Shown piece after piece: positions 40,871 to 48,204 of a stretch of 64,000 nt of DNA (positions are counted from its first letter, which is position 1; every line of letters begins with the position of its first letter). The notes beneath the pieces are model-generated. The model did not search any database and had not been told where the DNA came from. It saw only the letters and a list, made by a program, of their open reading frames with translations. The DNA is from Streptomyces parvulus. Its GTDB lineage: Bacteria; Actinomycetota; Actinomycetes; Streptomycetales; Streptomycetaceae. The translations under genes and the position numbers were made by a program. The DNA lies in assembly GCF_014648855.1 (NCBI RefSeq), contig NZ_BMRX01000008.1, forward strand, positions 368,724 to 432,723. The letters are read 5' to 3'.

Positions 40871-42535
40871 TCATCCGGCGCGGCGGTGCTGTTTGGGACG
40901 AGATCGTTTCTCGACGTACATCCGTTCGTCAGCTGACTTCAACACCTCGTCCGCCGTCATTCCGCAGTGCGCCCATCCGATGCCGAAACTGGCGCCCACG
41001 CGCACGGCCCGGCCCTCGGCCCGGATCGGCTGGATGATCTCGTTGCGCAGGCGCACGGCGAGGTCCTGGGCGTCGGCGCGGCCTAGCCCGTTGGCGAGGA
41101 TCACGAACTCGTCGCCGCCGAGCCGGGCCACCGTGTCTCCGTCGCGGACGCCGCCGCCGAGCCGGCGGGCGACCTCGATGAGCACGGCGTCGCCCGCGTT
41201 GTGCCCGAACCGGTCGTTGATCGACTTGAAGCCGTCCAGGTCGCAGAAGAGGACCGCGAGGCCCTTGGCGCCGTCGTCCCGGCCGTCCGCGGGGGCGACC
41301 AGGTGCACGTGGTGGTCGTAGGCCCCGTACGGCTCGGCGGGCGCGCTGAAGTCGAAGGTGTGGCCGCCGGAGTCGAAGACGGCGGGATGCCCGTAGGCGG
41401 CGTCCATCGCGTCGGCGACCGCCGCGTGCGGGGACTGCGGGCGCCGGCAGAGCCGGGCGGCCAGGCGGGAGCGCAGCTCGGCGGAGTTGGGCAGGCCGGT
41501 CAGCGAGTCGTGGGAGGCGCGGTGGGCGAGCTGCAGCTCGCGGCGCTTGCGCTCCTCGATGTCCTCGACGTGGGTGAGCAGGAAGCGCGGGCCGTCGGCG
41601 GCGTCGGCGACGACGCTGTTGCGCAGCGACACCCAGACGTAGGTGCCGTCGCGGCGGCCCAGGCGCAGCTCGGCCCGGCCGCCCTCGGCGGAGGTGCGCA
41701 GCAGGGTGCCGATGTCCTCGGGGTGCACGAGGTCGGAGAAGGCGTAGCGGCGCATCGCGGAGGCGGGCCGGCCCAGGAGGCGGCACAGGGCGTCGTTGGT
41801 GCGCAGGATGCGGCCGTGCTGGTCGCCGCCCATCTCGGCGATGGCCATGCCGGAGGGCGCGTACTCGAAGGCCTGGCGGAAGCTCTCCTCGCTGGCCCGG
41901 AGCGCCTGCTGGTCGCGCTCCAGGCGGACCAGGGCGCGCTGCATGTTGGAGCGGAGCCGGGCGTTGCTGATGGCTATGGCGGCCTGGAAGGCGTACATCT
42001 GCAAAGCCTCGCGGCCCCAGGCGCCGGGGCGGCGGCCGTTGCGCGGCCGGTCCACGGACAGGACGCCGATCAGCTCGCCGCTGTTGCCGCCGCCCTGCGG
42101 GCCGGGCGCGTACATCGGCGCGAAGAGGCGGTCGGAGGGGTGCCACTCGTCCTCGAAGCGGGGCGCGGGCCCGTCGGTGTACCACTGCGGGACGTCGTCG
42201 TCGTCGAGGATCCAGCCCTCGGTGTGGGGTATGAAGATCAGGTCGCCCCACTGCTCGCCCATGTTCAGCCGGCGGTCCCAGGAGTCGCGGGAGCCGGCGC
42301 GGCCGGTGATGAGGGCCTCGGCGGCCGGGTTGCCGGCGAAGGCGGCGACGACGAGGTCGCCGTCGGGACGGACCAGGTTGACGCACGCCAGCTCGTACCC
42401 GAGGGCCTGGACGACGCCGTCGGCGACGGCCTGCAGGGTGTCGGCCAGGCTGCGGGCCTTGTTCATGTCGGCCATGGCCTGGTGCAGTTGCCGCAGGGAC
42501 GCAAGGCGGACGTAGGGCTCCGACTCGGTCTCCAT
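40871..42535 (-). CDS. cdgB: Diguanylate cyclase CdgB (GAF-PAS-GGDEF)
   Basis: 554 residues: GAF domain (about 15-200), PAS/PAC (about 215-335), GGDEF domain (about 345-545). The active motif ARLGGDEFVIL is intact and an RDGD inhibitory-site RxxD lies five residues before it. A roughly 65-residue insertion separates the first GGDEF helix (LTGLPNSAELRSRLA) from VLFCDLDGFKSIND. CdgB makes c-di-GMP, which controls BldD and development in S. coelicolor. The upstream region has BldD-like and Crp-like boxes. Confidence 0.92.
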   Translation of the reverse strand: METESEPYVRLASLRQLHQAMADMNKARSLADTLQAVADGVVQALGYELACVNLVRPDGDLVVAAFAGNPAAEALITGRAGSRDSWDRRLNMGEQWGDLIFIPHTEGWILDDDDVPQWYTDGPAPRFEDEWHPSDRLFAPMYAPGPQGGGNSGELIGVLSVDRPRNGRRPGAWGREALQMYAFQAAIAISNARLRSNMQRALVRLERDQQALRASEESFRQAFEYAPSGMAIAEMGGDQHGRILRTNDALCRLLGRPASAMRRYAFSDLVHPEDIGTLLRTSAEGGRAELRLGRRDGTYVWVSLRNSVVADAADGPRFLLTHVEDIEERKRRELQLAHRASHDSLTGLPNSAELRSRLAARLCRRPQSPHAAVADAMDAAYGHPAVFDSGGHTFDFSAPAEPYGAYDHHVHLVAPADGRDDGAKGLAVLFCDLDGFKSINDRFGHNAGDAVLIEVARRLGGGVRDGDTVARLGGDEFVILANGLGRADAQDLAVRLRNEIIQPIRAEGRAVRVGASFGIGWAHCGMTADEVLKSADERMYVEKRSRPKQHRRAG

Positions 42536-42645
42536 GCTCGCCCTCCCCCCGAGACCTCGCAGTGAATCAAGGGTTCTCTTCGGCGCCCTTACTGATGGTG
42601 CCCTTCCAGGTTCACCGCCACTGAATCACAGCGCGCTCCTCACTC

Positions 42646-42660
42646 GGTACACAGGGTCAA
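42646..42660. promoter_or_regulatory. BldD-like box upstream of cdgB
   Basis: GGTACACAGGGTCAA fits the BldD consensus nTnACnC(A/T)GnGTnAn at all but one fixed position (G for T at position 2). cdgB is a known BldD target in S. coelicolor. It is 111 bases upstream of the cdgB start. Confidence 0.55.
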
Positions 42661-42674
42661 CAATTACCGCCCCT

Positions 42675-42690
42675 TGTGACTCAAGTCACA
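42675..42690. promoter_or_regulatory. Crp-type palindrome upstream of cdgB
   Basis: TGTGACTCAAGTCACA contains TGTGA-N6-TCACA, the classic CRP site, and also fits the Streptomyces Crp motif GTG-N6-GNCAC. It lies in the gap between cdgB and the divergent flavin reductase, so it could affect either gene. Confidence 0.6.
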
Positions 42691-42787
42691 GCAAAAGATG
42701 AACAATTGAGTGGGGTTTCCGTGTTTTACCTGCGCGTTTACTGAACGCAAATTTGTAGGTGTGCGCACATCTCCGCCCGAGGTCCTA

Positions 42788-42803
42788 GGTCCCGCTTGGG
42801 ACC
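42788..42803. promoter_or_regulatory. Inverted repeat before the flavin reductase gene
   Basis: GGTCCCGCTTGGGACC has perfect 6-bp arms and a 4-base centre, 44 bases before the GTG at 42848. Flanking GGTCC elements (42781-42785 and 42806-42810) add further partial symmetry. Possible operator. Confidence 0.4.
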
Positions 42804-42847
42804 GGGGTCCGATGTCCGGCCGGAAACCCGGAGATTAGCGTGATGGT

Positions 42848-43447
42848 GTGCCGAATACTCCCCCTCTCACGTCCCACGCGTCCCCCGCGCTCCCGTTGCC
42901 GTCGCCCGCCGCCGGGCATGCTGAGGGGGTGAGCAACGAGGAATTCCGTGCCGCCATGTCCCGGCTGGCCTCGGGCGTGGTCCTGGTGACCGCCCAGGAG
43001 CCGCCGCTCGACCCCGACGACCCGCAGGCGCCGGGCGGCGAGGACGTCGGGATGACGGCCACGGCGTTCATGTCGGTCTCCCTGGACCCGCCGCTGGTCC
43101 TGGTGAGCCTGCGGACGGGCTCCCGGATGGACGACCTGCTCGACGAGCAGCCGCTGTGGGCGGTCTCCGTGCTCTCCGAGAGCCAGCGGCACATCGCCGG
43201 ACGCTTCTCGATGAAGGGCCGGATCAGCGACCGCCTGCTCTTCGCCGACATCCCCTACGCGCGCGGCGGGGCCACCGGGGCGCCGCTGGCCGGGGGCGCC
43301 CTGGCCACCCTGGAGTGCCGCACCGAGCAGCGGATGCCGGCCGGGGACCACACCCTGGTCGTCGGCCGGGTGCTGACCGCCTCGCTGCCGAGCGCCGACG
43401 GGGGCCCGCTGACGTACTTCCGGGGCCGCTACCGGCAGTTGGGCTGA
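42848..43447 (+). CDS. Flavin reductase-like (FMN-binding split-barrel) protein
   Basis: 199 residues from GTG 42848, or 172 from GTG 42929, which has GAGG only two bases upstream and gives the more typical start VSNEEFRAAMSRLASG. Family signatures: GMTATAFMSVSLDPPLVLVSL, FAVSVL-like WAVSVLSESQ, and HTLVVGRVL. It would supply reduced FMN or FAD from NAD(P)H to a partner oxygenase; none is adjacent. It is divergent from cdgB. Confidence 0.8.
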   Translation: MPNTPPLTSHASPALPLPSPAAGHAEGVSNEEFRAAMSRLASGVVLVTAQEPPLDPDDPQAPGGEDVGMTATAFMSVSLDPPLVLVSLRTGSRMDDLLDEQPLWAVSVLSESQRHIAGRFSMKGRISDRLLFADIPYARGGATGAPLAGGALATLECRTEQRMPAGDHTLVVGRVLTASLPSADGGPLTYFRGRYRQLG

Positions 43448-43494
43448 GCGGAATTCGTTCGCCCGTTCCCCCGCACCCTGCCTAGGGTGCGCGC

Positions 43495-43965
43495 ATGACG
43501 AGCAGCGCCGGTCTCCGCCTGGAGACGATCACTTCCGCGAACTTCGAGGCCGCCACCGGCATCCGGGTGCGCCCGGAGCAGGAGTTCGCCGTGGAGCCGG
43601 TGGTGAAGTCCCTCGCGGAGGCCTACGTCCACCACGGCGTCGCCTGGCCCCGGCTGATCGTGGACGGCGACCGTCCGGTCGGCTTCCTGATGGCCTTCTT
43701 CGACATCGACTGGTACGAGGACGGCAGCGTCCGGCGCTCGGGCCTGTGGCGGCTCAACATCGCGGCCGGCGAGCAGGGCCGCGGCTACGGCCGCTTCGCC
43801 GTGGAGTCGGTGGCCGCGGAGATCCGCCGCCGCGGCGGCGAGGAGTGCTGGGTGACCTGGCATCCGGGCCCGAACGGCCCCGAGGCCTTCTACCTGGGCC
43901 TGGGCTTCCGCACCGACGGGAAGACGAGCGAGGGCGAGACGGTGGGCGTGCTGACCCTGGGCTGA
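43495..43965 (+). CDS. GNAT-family N-acetyltransferase
   Basis: 156 residues with the acetyl-CoA-binding loop EQGRGYGRFAVESVAAEI and the terminal GPEAFYLGLGFRTDG motif. It resembles spermidine/spermine or SpeG-like acetyltransferases in its LNIAAGEQGRGYG context, but the substrate cannot be assigned. ATG 43495; monocistronic, followed by a dispersed repeat with a strong hairpin. Confidence 0.82.
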   Translation: MTSSAGLRLETITSANFEAATGIRVRPEQEFAVEPVVKSLAEAYVHHGVAWPRLIVDGDRPVGFLMAFFDIDWYEDGSVRRSGLWRLNIAAGEQGRGYGRFAVESVAAEIRRRGGEECWVTWHPGPNGPEAFYLGLGFRTDGKTSEGETVGVLTLG

Positions 43966-43986
43966 GCACTGCTGCCCGACACGAAT

Positions 43987-44045
43987 CGCGCCCCGAAAGG
44001 GGCGCGGGGAACTGCGCGCCCAGCCACGACGGACCCGCGGACGAA
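43987..44045. repeat. Dispersed intergenic repeat, copy C, with terminator hairpin
   Basis: CGCGCCCC-GAAA-GGGGCGCG (43987-44006) is a perfect 8-bp stem with a GNRA-type tetraloop, followed by GGGAACTGCGCGCCCAGCCA and CGACGGACCCGCGGACG. The second part matches copies A and B. It lies between the convergent GNAT and arfB genes. Confidence 0.7.
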
Positions 44046-44068
44046 AGCGACGACCGCCCCCGCACCTG

Positions 44069-44506
44069 TCACTCCCACCCCCGCGCGGAGCGCCCCCGCT
44101 TGGTCTGGGCGCGCTGCTTCTTCTCCCGCAGCCGGCGTTCGTTGATCCCGCGCGGGATGCGGGTCGGGCGCCGCTGCTTCGGCGGGGGCGCGGTGGCCTC
44201 GGCGAGCAGCGCGGCCAGTCGCACCGCGGCGGCCTCGCGGTTGCGCCACTGGGAGCGGTGCTCGGAGGCGCGGACGCTGACCACGCCGTCGCTCAGGCGC
44301 CCGGCCAGCCGCTCCAGCGCCCGCCGCTTCCACACCTCGGGCAGCGCCTCGGTCCGCGCCAGGTCGAAGCGCAGCTCCACCGCGGTGTCAGTGGTGTTGA
44401 CGTGCTGGCCGCCGGGCCCCGAGGAGCGCGAGAAGCGCCAGACCAGCTCGGCCTCGGGCAGGGCGACGGAGCCGCGGATGACATGGGGACCGGACATGCC
44501 GTCCAT
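44069..44506 (-). CDS. arfB: Alternative ribosome-rescue factor ArfB (YaeJ-like)
   Basis: 145 residues. The GGQ peptidyl-tRNA hydrolysis motif is present in SRSSGPGGQHVNTTDTAVEL near residue 33, followed by a basic C-terminal tail (KQRRPTRIPRGINERRLREKKQRAQTKRG, shown here only in part by residue type: Arg/Lys rich) that enters the mRNA channel of stalled ribosomes. No codon-recognition domain, so it is not RF1/RF2. ATG 44506 or 44497 could start it. Confidence 0.9.
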   Translation of the reverse strand: MDGMSGPHVIRGSVALPEAELVWRFSRSSGPGGQHVNTTDTAVELRFDLARTEALPEVWKRRALERLAGRLSDGVVSVRASEHRSQWRNREAAAVRLAALLAEATAPPPKQRRPTRIPRGINERRLREKKQRAQTKRGRSARGWE

Positions 44507-44664
44507 GTTCCCGTTCCCCCGTGCGTCACGTCACCCGAATATCCTCGCCTCCGGACTCGGTAAAGAAAGTAAAGAGAGCTGGAACCTTACGGACCCCCCT
44601 CGACGTTCATGGGGGTAGCTGTAGCTTTCTTGCCGTACGTAAACGAGGGAAGGGACTCCCAACA

Positions 44665-45240
44665 ATGGCTGTAAGCCTGTCCAAGGGTGGCAACGTCTCG
44701 CTCACCAAGGAGGCTCCGGGCCTGACCGAAGTCACCGTGGGCCTCGGCTGGGACGTCCGCACCACCACCGGCACCGACTTCGACCTCGACGCGTCCGCGA
44801 TCGCGGTCAACACGCAGGGCAAGGTCTACTCGGACGGCCACTTCGTCTTCTTCAACAACAAGCAGACGCCGGACAACACCATCGTCCACACCGGTGACAA
44901 CCGCACCGGCGAGGGCGCCGGCGACGACGAGGCGATCAACGTCAACCTGGCGGGTCTGCCGGCCGACATCGAGAAGATCGTCTTCCCGGTCTCGATCTAC
45001 GACGCCGAGAACCGCTCGCAGAACTTCGGCCAGGTCCGCAACGCGTACATCCGCATCGTCAACCAGGCCGGCGGCGCCGAGATCGCGCGCTACGACCTGT
45101 CGGAGGACGCCGCCACCGAGACCGCCATGGTCTTCGGCGAGCTGTACCGCAACGGCGCCGAGTGGAAGTTCCGCGCCGTAGGCCAGGGCTACGCCTCGGG
45201 CCTGGTCGGCATCGCCCAGGACTTCGGCGTGAACGTCTGA
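44665..45240 (+). CDS. terD: TerD-family (tellurium resistance-type) protein
   Basis: 191 residues: MAVSLSKGGNVSLTKEAPGL, GLGWDVRTTTGTDFDLDASAI, GDNRTGEGAGDDEAINVNL with the calcium-binding acidic cluster, and IYDAENRSQNFGQVRNAYIRI. TerD proteins bind Ca2+ and are linked to stress and differentiation in Streptomyces; the tellurite link is not established here. GGGAAGGGAC precedes ATG 44665. The leader has GGAAC 24 bases before GTT, loosely like an ECF sigma promoter. Confidence 0.92.
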   Translation: MAVSLSKGGNVSLTKEAPGLTEVTVGLGWDVRTTTGTDFDLDASAIAVNTQGKVYSDGHFVFFNNKQTPDNTIVHTGDNRTGEGAGDDEAINVNLAGLPADIEKIVFPVSIYDAENRSQNFGQVRNAYIRIVNQAGGAEIARYDLSEDAATETAMVFGELYRNGAEWKFRAVGQGYASGLVGIAQDFGVNV

Positions 45241-45265
45241 CGTTCGCCCGCCGAGCAGTTCCGTA

Positions 45266-45301
45266 CGAAGGCCCCCCGGACGTCCGGCCGGGGGGCCTTC
45301 G
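45266..45301. terminator. Terminator between terD and senR
   Basis: CGAAGGCCCCCCGG (45266-45279) pairs perfectly with 45288-45301 (14 bp, 8-base loop), serving two convergent genes. Confidence 0.85.
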
Positions 45302-45334
45302 GCGTGTCCGGCCGGCTCCGTTCCGGCGTCCGCC

Positions 45335-46000
45335 TCACGGCAGCAGGCGCTGCTCCTTGGCCACCGCGACCGCGCCCGCGCGGGTGTCGACGCCGAGCTT
45401 GTCGTAGATCCGGCGCAGATGGGTCTTGACCGTGGCCTCGCTGATGAACAGGGCGCGGGCGATCTCCCGGTTGCCGAGACCGGTGGCGAGCTGCGCCAGG
45501 ATGTCGCGCTCGCGGTCGGTGAGGGACGGCCGCGGCCGCCGCATGTTGGCCATGACCCGGCTCGCGACCGGCCCCGACAGCGCGGTGCGCCCCTGGGCGG
45601 CGGCGTGGATCGCCGCGAACAGCTCCTCCGGGCGCTCCGCCTTCAGCAGGTAGCCGGTGGCGCCGGCCTCGATGGCGCGGGTGATGTCGGCGTCCGTGTC
45701 GTACGTCGTCAGCACCAGCACGTGGGGCGGCCCGCCGGAGCCGGCCGCCGGGGCCGACGTCAGGCGGCGGGTGGTCTCCACGCCGTCGATGCCCTCGCCG
45801 AGCTGGAGGTCCATCAGCACCACGTCCGGCTCCAGGCGCGCGGCCAGCGCGAGCGCCTCCTCGCCGGTGCCGGCCTCGCCGGCCACCTCGATGCCGGGGG
45901 CGCTGTCGAGCAGGGCGAGCAGCCCGGCCCGTACGACGACGTGGTCGTCGCAGACCAGGATGCGCACGGGCGCGGGGGTGCCGGCCGCCGGGTCGGTCAT
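45335..46000 (-). CDS. senR: Response regulator SenR (NarL/LuxR type)
   Basis: 221 residues: receiver domain with acidic pair CDDH, phospho-acceptor VVLMDLQLGEG (Asp about 64), TTYDTDADI and LLKAERPEEL, then a LuxR helix-turn-helix (LTDRERDILAQLATGLGNRE, FISEATVKTHLRRIYDKLGV). It overlaps senS by ATGA. With HbpS encoded next door, this matches the redox-responsive HbpS-SenS-SenR system described in S. reticuli, which controls antioxidant genes. Confidence 0.9.
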   Translation of the reverse strand: MTDPAAGTPAPVRILVCDDHVVVRAGLLALLDSAPGIEVAGEAGTGEEALALAARLEPDVVLMDLQLGEGIDGVETTRRLTSAPAAGSGGPPHVLVLTTYDTDADITRAIEAGATGYLLKAERPEELFAAIHAAAQGRTALSGPVASRVMANMRRPRPSLTDRERDILAQLATGLGNREIARALFISEATVKTHLRRIYDKLGVDTRAGAVAVAKEQRLLP

Positions 46001-47259
46001 CGGGGTGCCTCCTGGGCGTCGGCCGGGTCGGTGCCGGGCGGGTCGAGGGGGACGGCGGCGGACAGCACGGTGCCCTCGCCGGGCGCGGACTCGACGGTCA
46101 GGGTGCCGCCGAGCTGGCGCAGCCGGGCGCGCATCGCGGGCAGTCCGTGGCCCCGCACGCCGGGCGCCCCGGTCGCGGCGGCGGGGTCGAAGCCGTGGCC
46201 GTCGTCGGTGACGTCCAGCACGGCCTGGTCGTCGAGGAGGGTCAGGCTCAGCGCGGCGGTGGACGCGCCCGCGTGCTCGCGGACGTTGGCCAGGGCGCCC
46301 TGCGCGATGCGCAGCAGGGCCGACTGGACGGGGTCGGGCAGCGCCGGGACGCGGGCGCCGTCGTCGACGTGGACGCGGACGGTGAGGTCGTCGCCGGTCT
46401 CCCGCGCGGCCAGTGCGCGCAGCGCCGCCTCCAGACCCCCGCCGCGGGCGAGGTCGGCGGGGGCGAGGTCGTGGACGAAGCGGCGGGCCTCGGCGAGGTT
46501 GTGCTCGGCGACGGAGGCGGCCCGACGGACGTGGGCGCGGGCCTTGGCCGGGTCGGGCTCCCAGACCCGCTCGGCCGCCTGGAGCAGCATGCGCTGGCTG
46601 GACAGGCCCTGGGCGAGGCTGTCGTGGATCTCCATGGACAGCCGCTGGCGTTCGGCGAGGGTGCCCTCGCGGCGCTCGGAGGCGGCGAGTTCGCGGCGGG
46701 TGCGGATCAGGTCGTCGATCAGGGCGCGCTGCCGCGCGGTCTGCCGTTCCGTGTGCAGGAAGACGGCGGTGGCGATGGCGGCGACGGCGGGCGGGGCCAG
46801 CAGCAGGTTCGGGTCGAAGCGCCCGGCGAGCCGGAGCTGCGCGGCGACCACGAACACCGTCAGGACGCCGACCAGTACGAGCGCCGCCCGGGCCGGCAGG
46901 GTGCGCAGGCCGGTGTAGAAGAGCGGCACCGCGCACCAGGAGAAACTGGGCGCGAGGACGACCAGAACCATCCACACCACGACCACCAGGCCCAGCCAGG
47001 GGCCGGTCCAGACCGGGCGCCGCCGGGCGAAACCGCGCCCCGGCCCGCCGGGCACCGGCCCGCTCAGCACCGGCCCGAGCAGGTGCAGCACGGCCAGGGC
47101 GAGGGACAGGGCGAGGATCCACGGGGTGCGGGGCTCGCCCGGGTGGCGCAGCAGGAACCGGGCCAGGGCGCCCCCCAGGAGCAGGAAGAACGCCGCGTGC
47201 ATGACCGCGCCGAGCCACCGGTTGTCGGCGTCGTACGGCTTCTCGTACGGCTTCGGCAT
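45997..47259 (-). CDS. senS: Sensor histidine kinase SenS
   Basis: 420 residues: about five transmembrane helices in residues 15-170, a short coiled coil, HisKA_3 dimerisation helix with ERQRLSMEIHDSLAQGLS (phospho-His about 212), and an HATPase domain (LANVREHAGA, DDGHGFDP, GHGLPAMRARLRQLGG). It autophosphorylates and signals to SenR. In S. reticuli the secreted HbpS protein binds the sensor and modulates it on oxidative stress. ATG 47259; senR follows with a 4-base overlap. Confidence 0.9.
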   Translation of the reverse strand: MPKPYEKPYDADNRWLGAVMHAAFFLLLGGALARFLLRHPGEPRTPWILALSLALAVLHLLGPVLSGPVPGGPGRGFARRRPVWTGPWLGLVVVVWMVLVVLAPSFSWCAVPLFYTGLRTLPARAALVLVGVLTVFVVAAQLRLAGRFDPNLLLAPPAVAAIATAVFLHTERQTARQRALIDDLIRTRRELAASERREGTLAERQRLSMEIHDSLAQGLSSQRMLLQAAERVWEPDPAKARAHVRRAASVAEHNLAEARRFVHDLAPADLARGGGLEAALRALAARETGDDLTVRVHVDDGARVPALPDPVQSALLRIAQGALANVREHAGASTAALSLTLLDDQAVLDVTDDGHGFDPAAATGAPGVRGHGLPAMRARLRQLGGTLTVESAPGEGTVLSAAVPLDPPGTDPADAQEAPR

Positions 47260-47327
47260 CCGCGGGGCTCCTCTCCGCATCGTGGCCCGCTCGTGGCTCC
47301 AACGTGCCGCAGAAGGCCGTTGAGCTG

Positions 47328-47368
47328 CCCGGACACACCCATGGTGCCCTGTGCGGGGGGTGTCCGGG
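47328..47368. promoter_or_regulatory. 9-bp inverted repeat between senS and hbpS
   Basis: CCCGGACAC (47328-47336) and GTGTCCGGG (47360-47368) are perfect inverted repeats 23 bases apart in the divergent control region. This is a candidate SenR operator; the assignment rests on position only. Confidence 0.45.
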
Positions 47369-47483
47369 TCAGCCGATCGGACGACCCCGGCCTCGCCCGT
47401 TCCGTCAGCCGGGAGCAGCCGGAACGGCGACCGGGCGCGGGGGTGGCGGGCCGGAGGGTGGAGAGCGGACGCAGCACCAAGCC

Positions 47484-47541
47484 CGATCCCGTCCGATCCC
47501 CCCCGATCCCGTCCCGATCCCACCCGATCCCGTCCGACTCC
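47484..47541 (+). repeat. Helically phased CGATCCC repeat array before hbpS
   Basis: CGATCCC occurs at 47484, 47494, 47504, 47515 and 47525, with a degenerate sixth copy CGACTCC at 47535. Spacing is 10-11 bases, one helical turn, and the array ends right at the hbpS Shine-Dalgarno GAGGAG (47542-47547). Confidence 0.75.
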
Positions 47542-47556
47542 GAGGAGCAGACCGCC

Positions 47557-48126
47557 ATGAAGAAGACCCTCTCCCGTCGCGCCCGTATCGCCACCGGCGG
47601 AGCCGTGCTCGCCGCCGTCGCCGCCGGCACCTTCGGCACGGTGGCCGCGAACGCCTCCGCCCCCGAGTCCGGCCGGGACTCCGCCGCGTCCGCCGCCCCC
47701 GCGACGGCCGGGCAGCGCGACACCACCACCTCCACGCATCTGACGATCGACGCCGCCACCGAGGCGGCGCAGGCCGCGCTGAAGGCGGCGAAGAAGGAGG
47801 GCCAGCGGGTGACGGTGGCGGTCGTCGACCGCAACGGCAACACGATCCTCACCATGCGCGGGGACGGCGCCGGCCCGCAGTCCTACGAGTCGGCCGAGAG
47901 GAAGGCGTTCACCGCCGTCTCCTGGAACGCGCCGACCAGCGAGCTGGAGGGCCGTCTGGAGAGCGCCCCGAACCTGAAGGACATCCCGGGCACCCTGTTC
48001 CTGGGCGGCGGCGTCCCGGTCACCGCCGGCAAGGCGCCGATCGCCGGTGTCGGTGTCGCGGGCGCCCCCTCCGGCACCCTGGACGAGAAGTTCGCGCGGG
48101 CCGGCGCCGAGGCGCTGAACCAGTAG
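47557..48126 (+). CDS. hbpS: Secreted haem-binding protein HbpS
   Basis: 189 residues with an N-terminal signal peptide (basic MKKTLSRRARIA, then Ala/Val core, cleavage near residue 33). The mature GlcG/HbpS-like domain shows LTIDAATEAAQAALKAAKK, VAVVDRNGNTILTMRGDGA, SYESAERKAFTAVSW and LFLGGGVPVTAGKAPIAGVG. HbpS binds haem and iron outside the membrane and interacts with SenS under redox stress. It is divergent from senS-senR, completing the three-component system. GAGGAG precedes ATG 47557. Confidence 0.93.
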   Translation: MKKTLSRRARIATGGAVLAAVAAGTFGTVAANASAPESGRDSAASAAPATAGQRDTTTSTHLTIDAATEAAQAALKAAKKEGQRVTVAVVDRNGNTILTMRGDGAGPQSYESAERKAFTAVSWNAPTSELEGRLESAPNLKDIPGTLFLGGGVPVTAGKAPIAGVGVAGAPSGTLDEKFARAGAEALNQ

Positions 48127-48169
48127 GCGCCCGGACCTGGGCCGCGGGGCCCCGCACCCGGTCTCAACG

Positions 48170-48189
48170 GGCGTTTCACGTGAAACGCC
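48170..48189. other. parS-type centromere site (ParB binding)
   Basis: GGCGTTTCACGTGAAACGCC is a perfect 20-bp palindrome containing the 14-bp Streptomyces parS consensus GTTTCACGTGAAAC (48173-48186) exactly. It lies in the 78-base gap between hbpS and the M1 peptidase gene. ParB bound here would contribute to chromosome segregation and folding. Confidence 0.85.
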
Positions 48190-48204
48190 GCATAGGATCA
48201 TGAC

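Noticed and set aside
42675..42690. TGTGACTCAAGTCACA as a BldD box
   Set aside because: The half-sites are one base too close for the BldD consensus; the spacing fits Crp instead. The better BldD match is at 42646-42660.
47484..47541. CGATCCC repeats as plasmid-type iterons or a replication origin
   Set aside because: No rep gene or AT-rich melting region is nearby, and the repeats sit in a gene leader within conserved chromosomal gene order.
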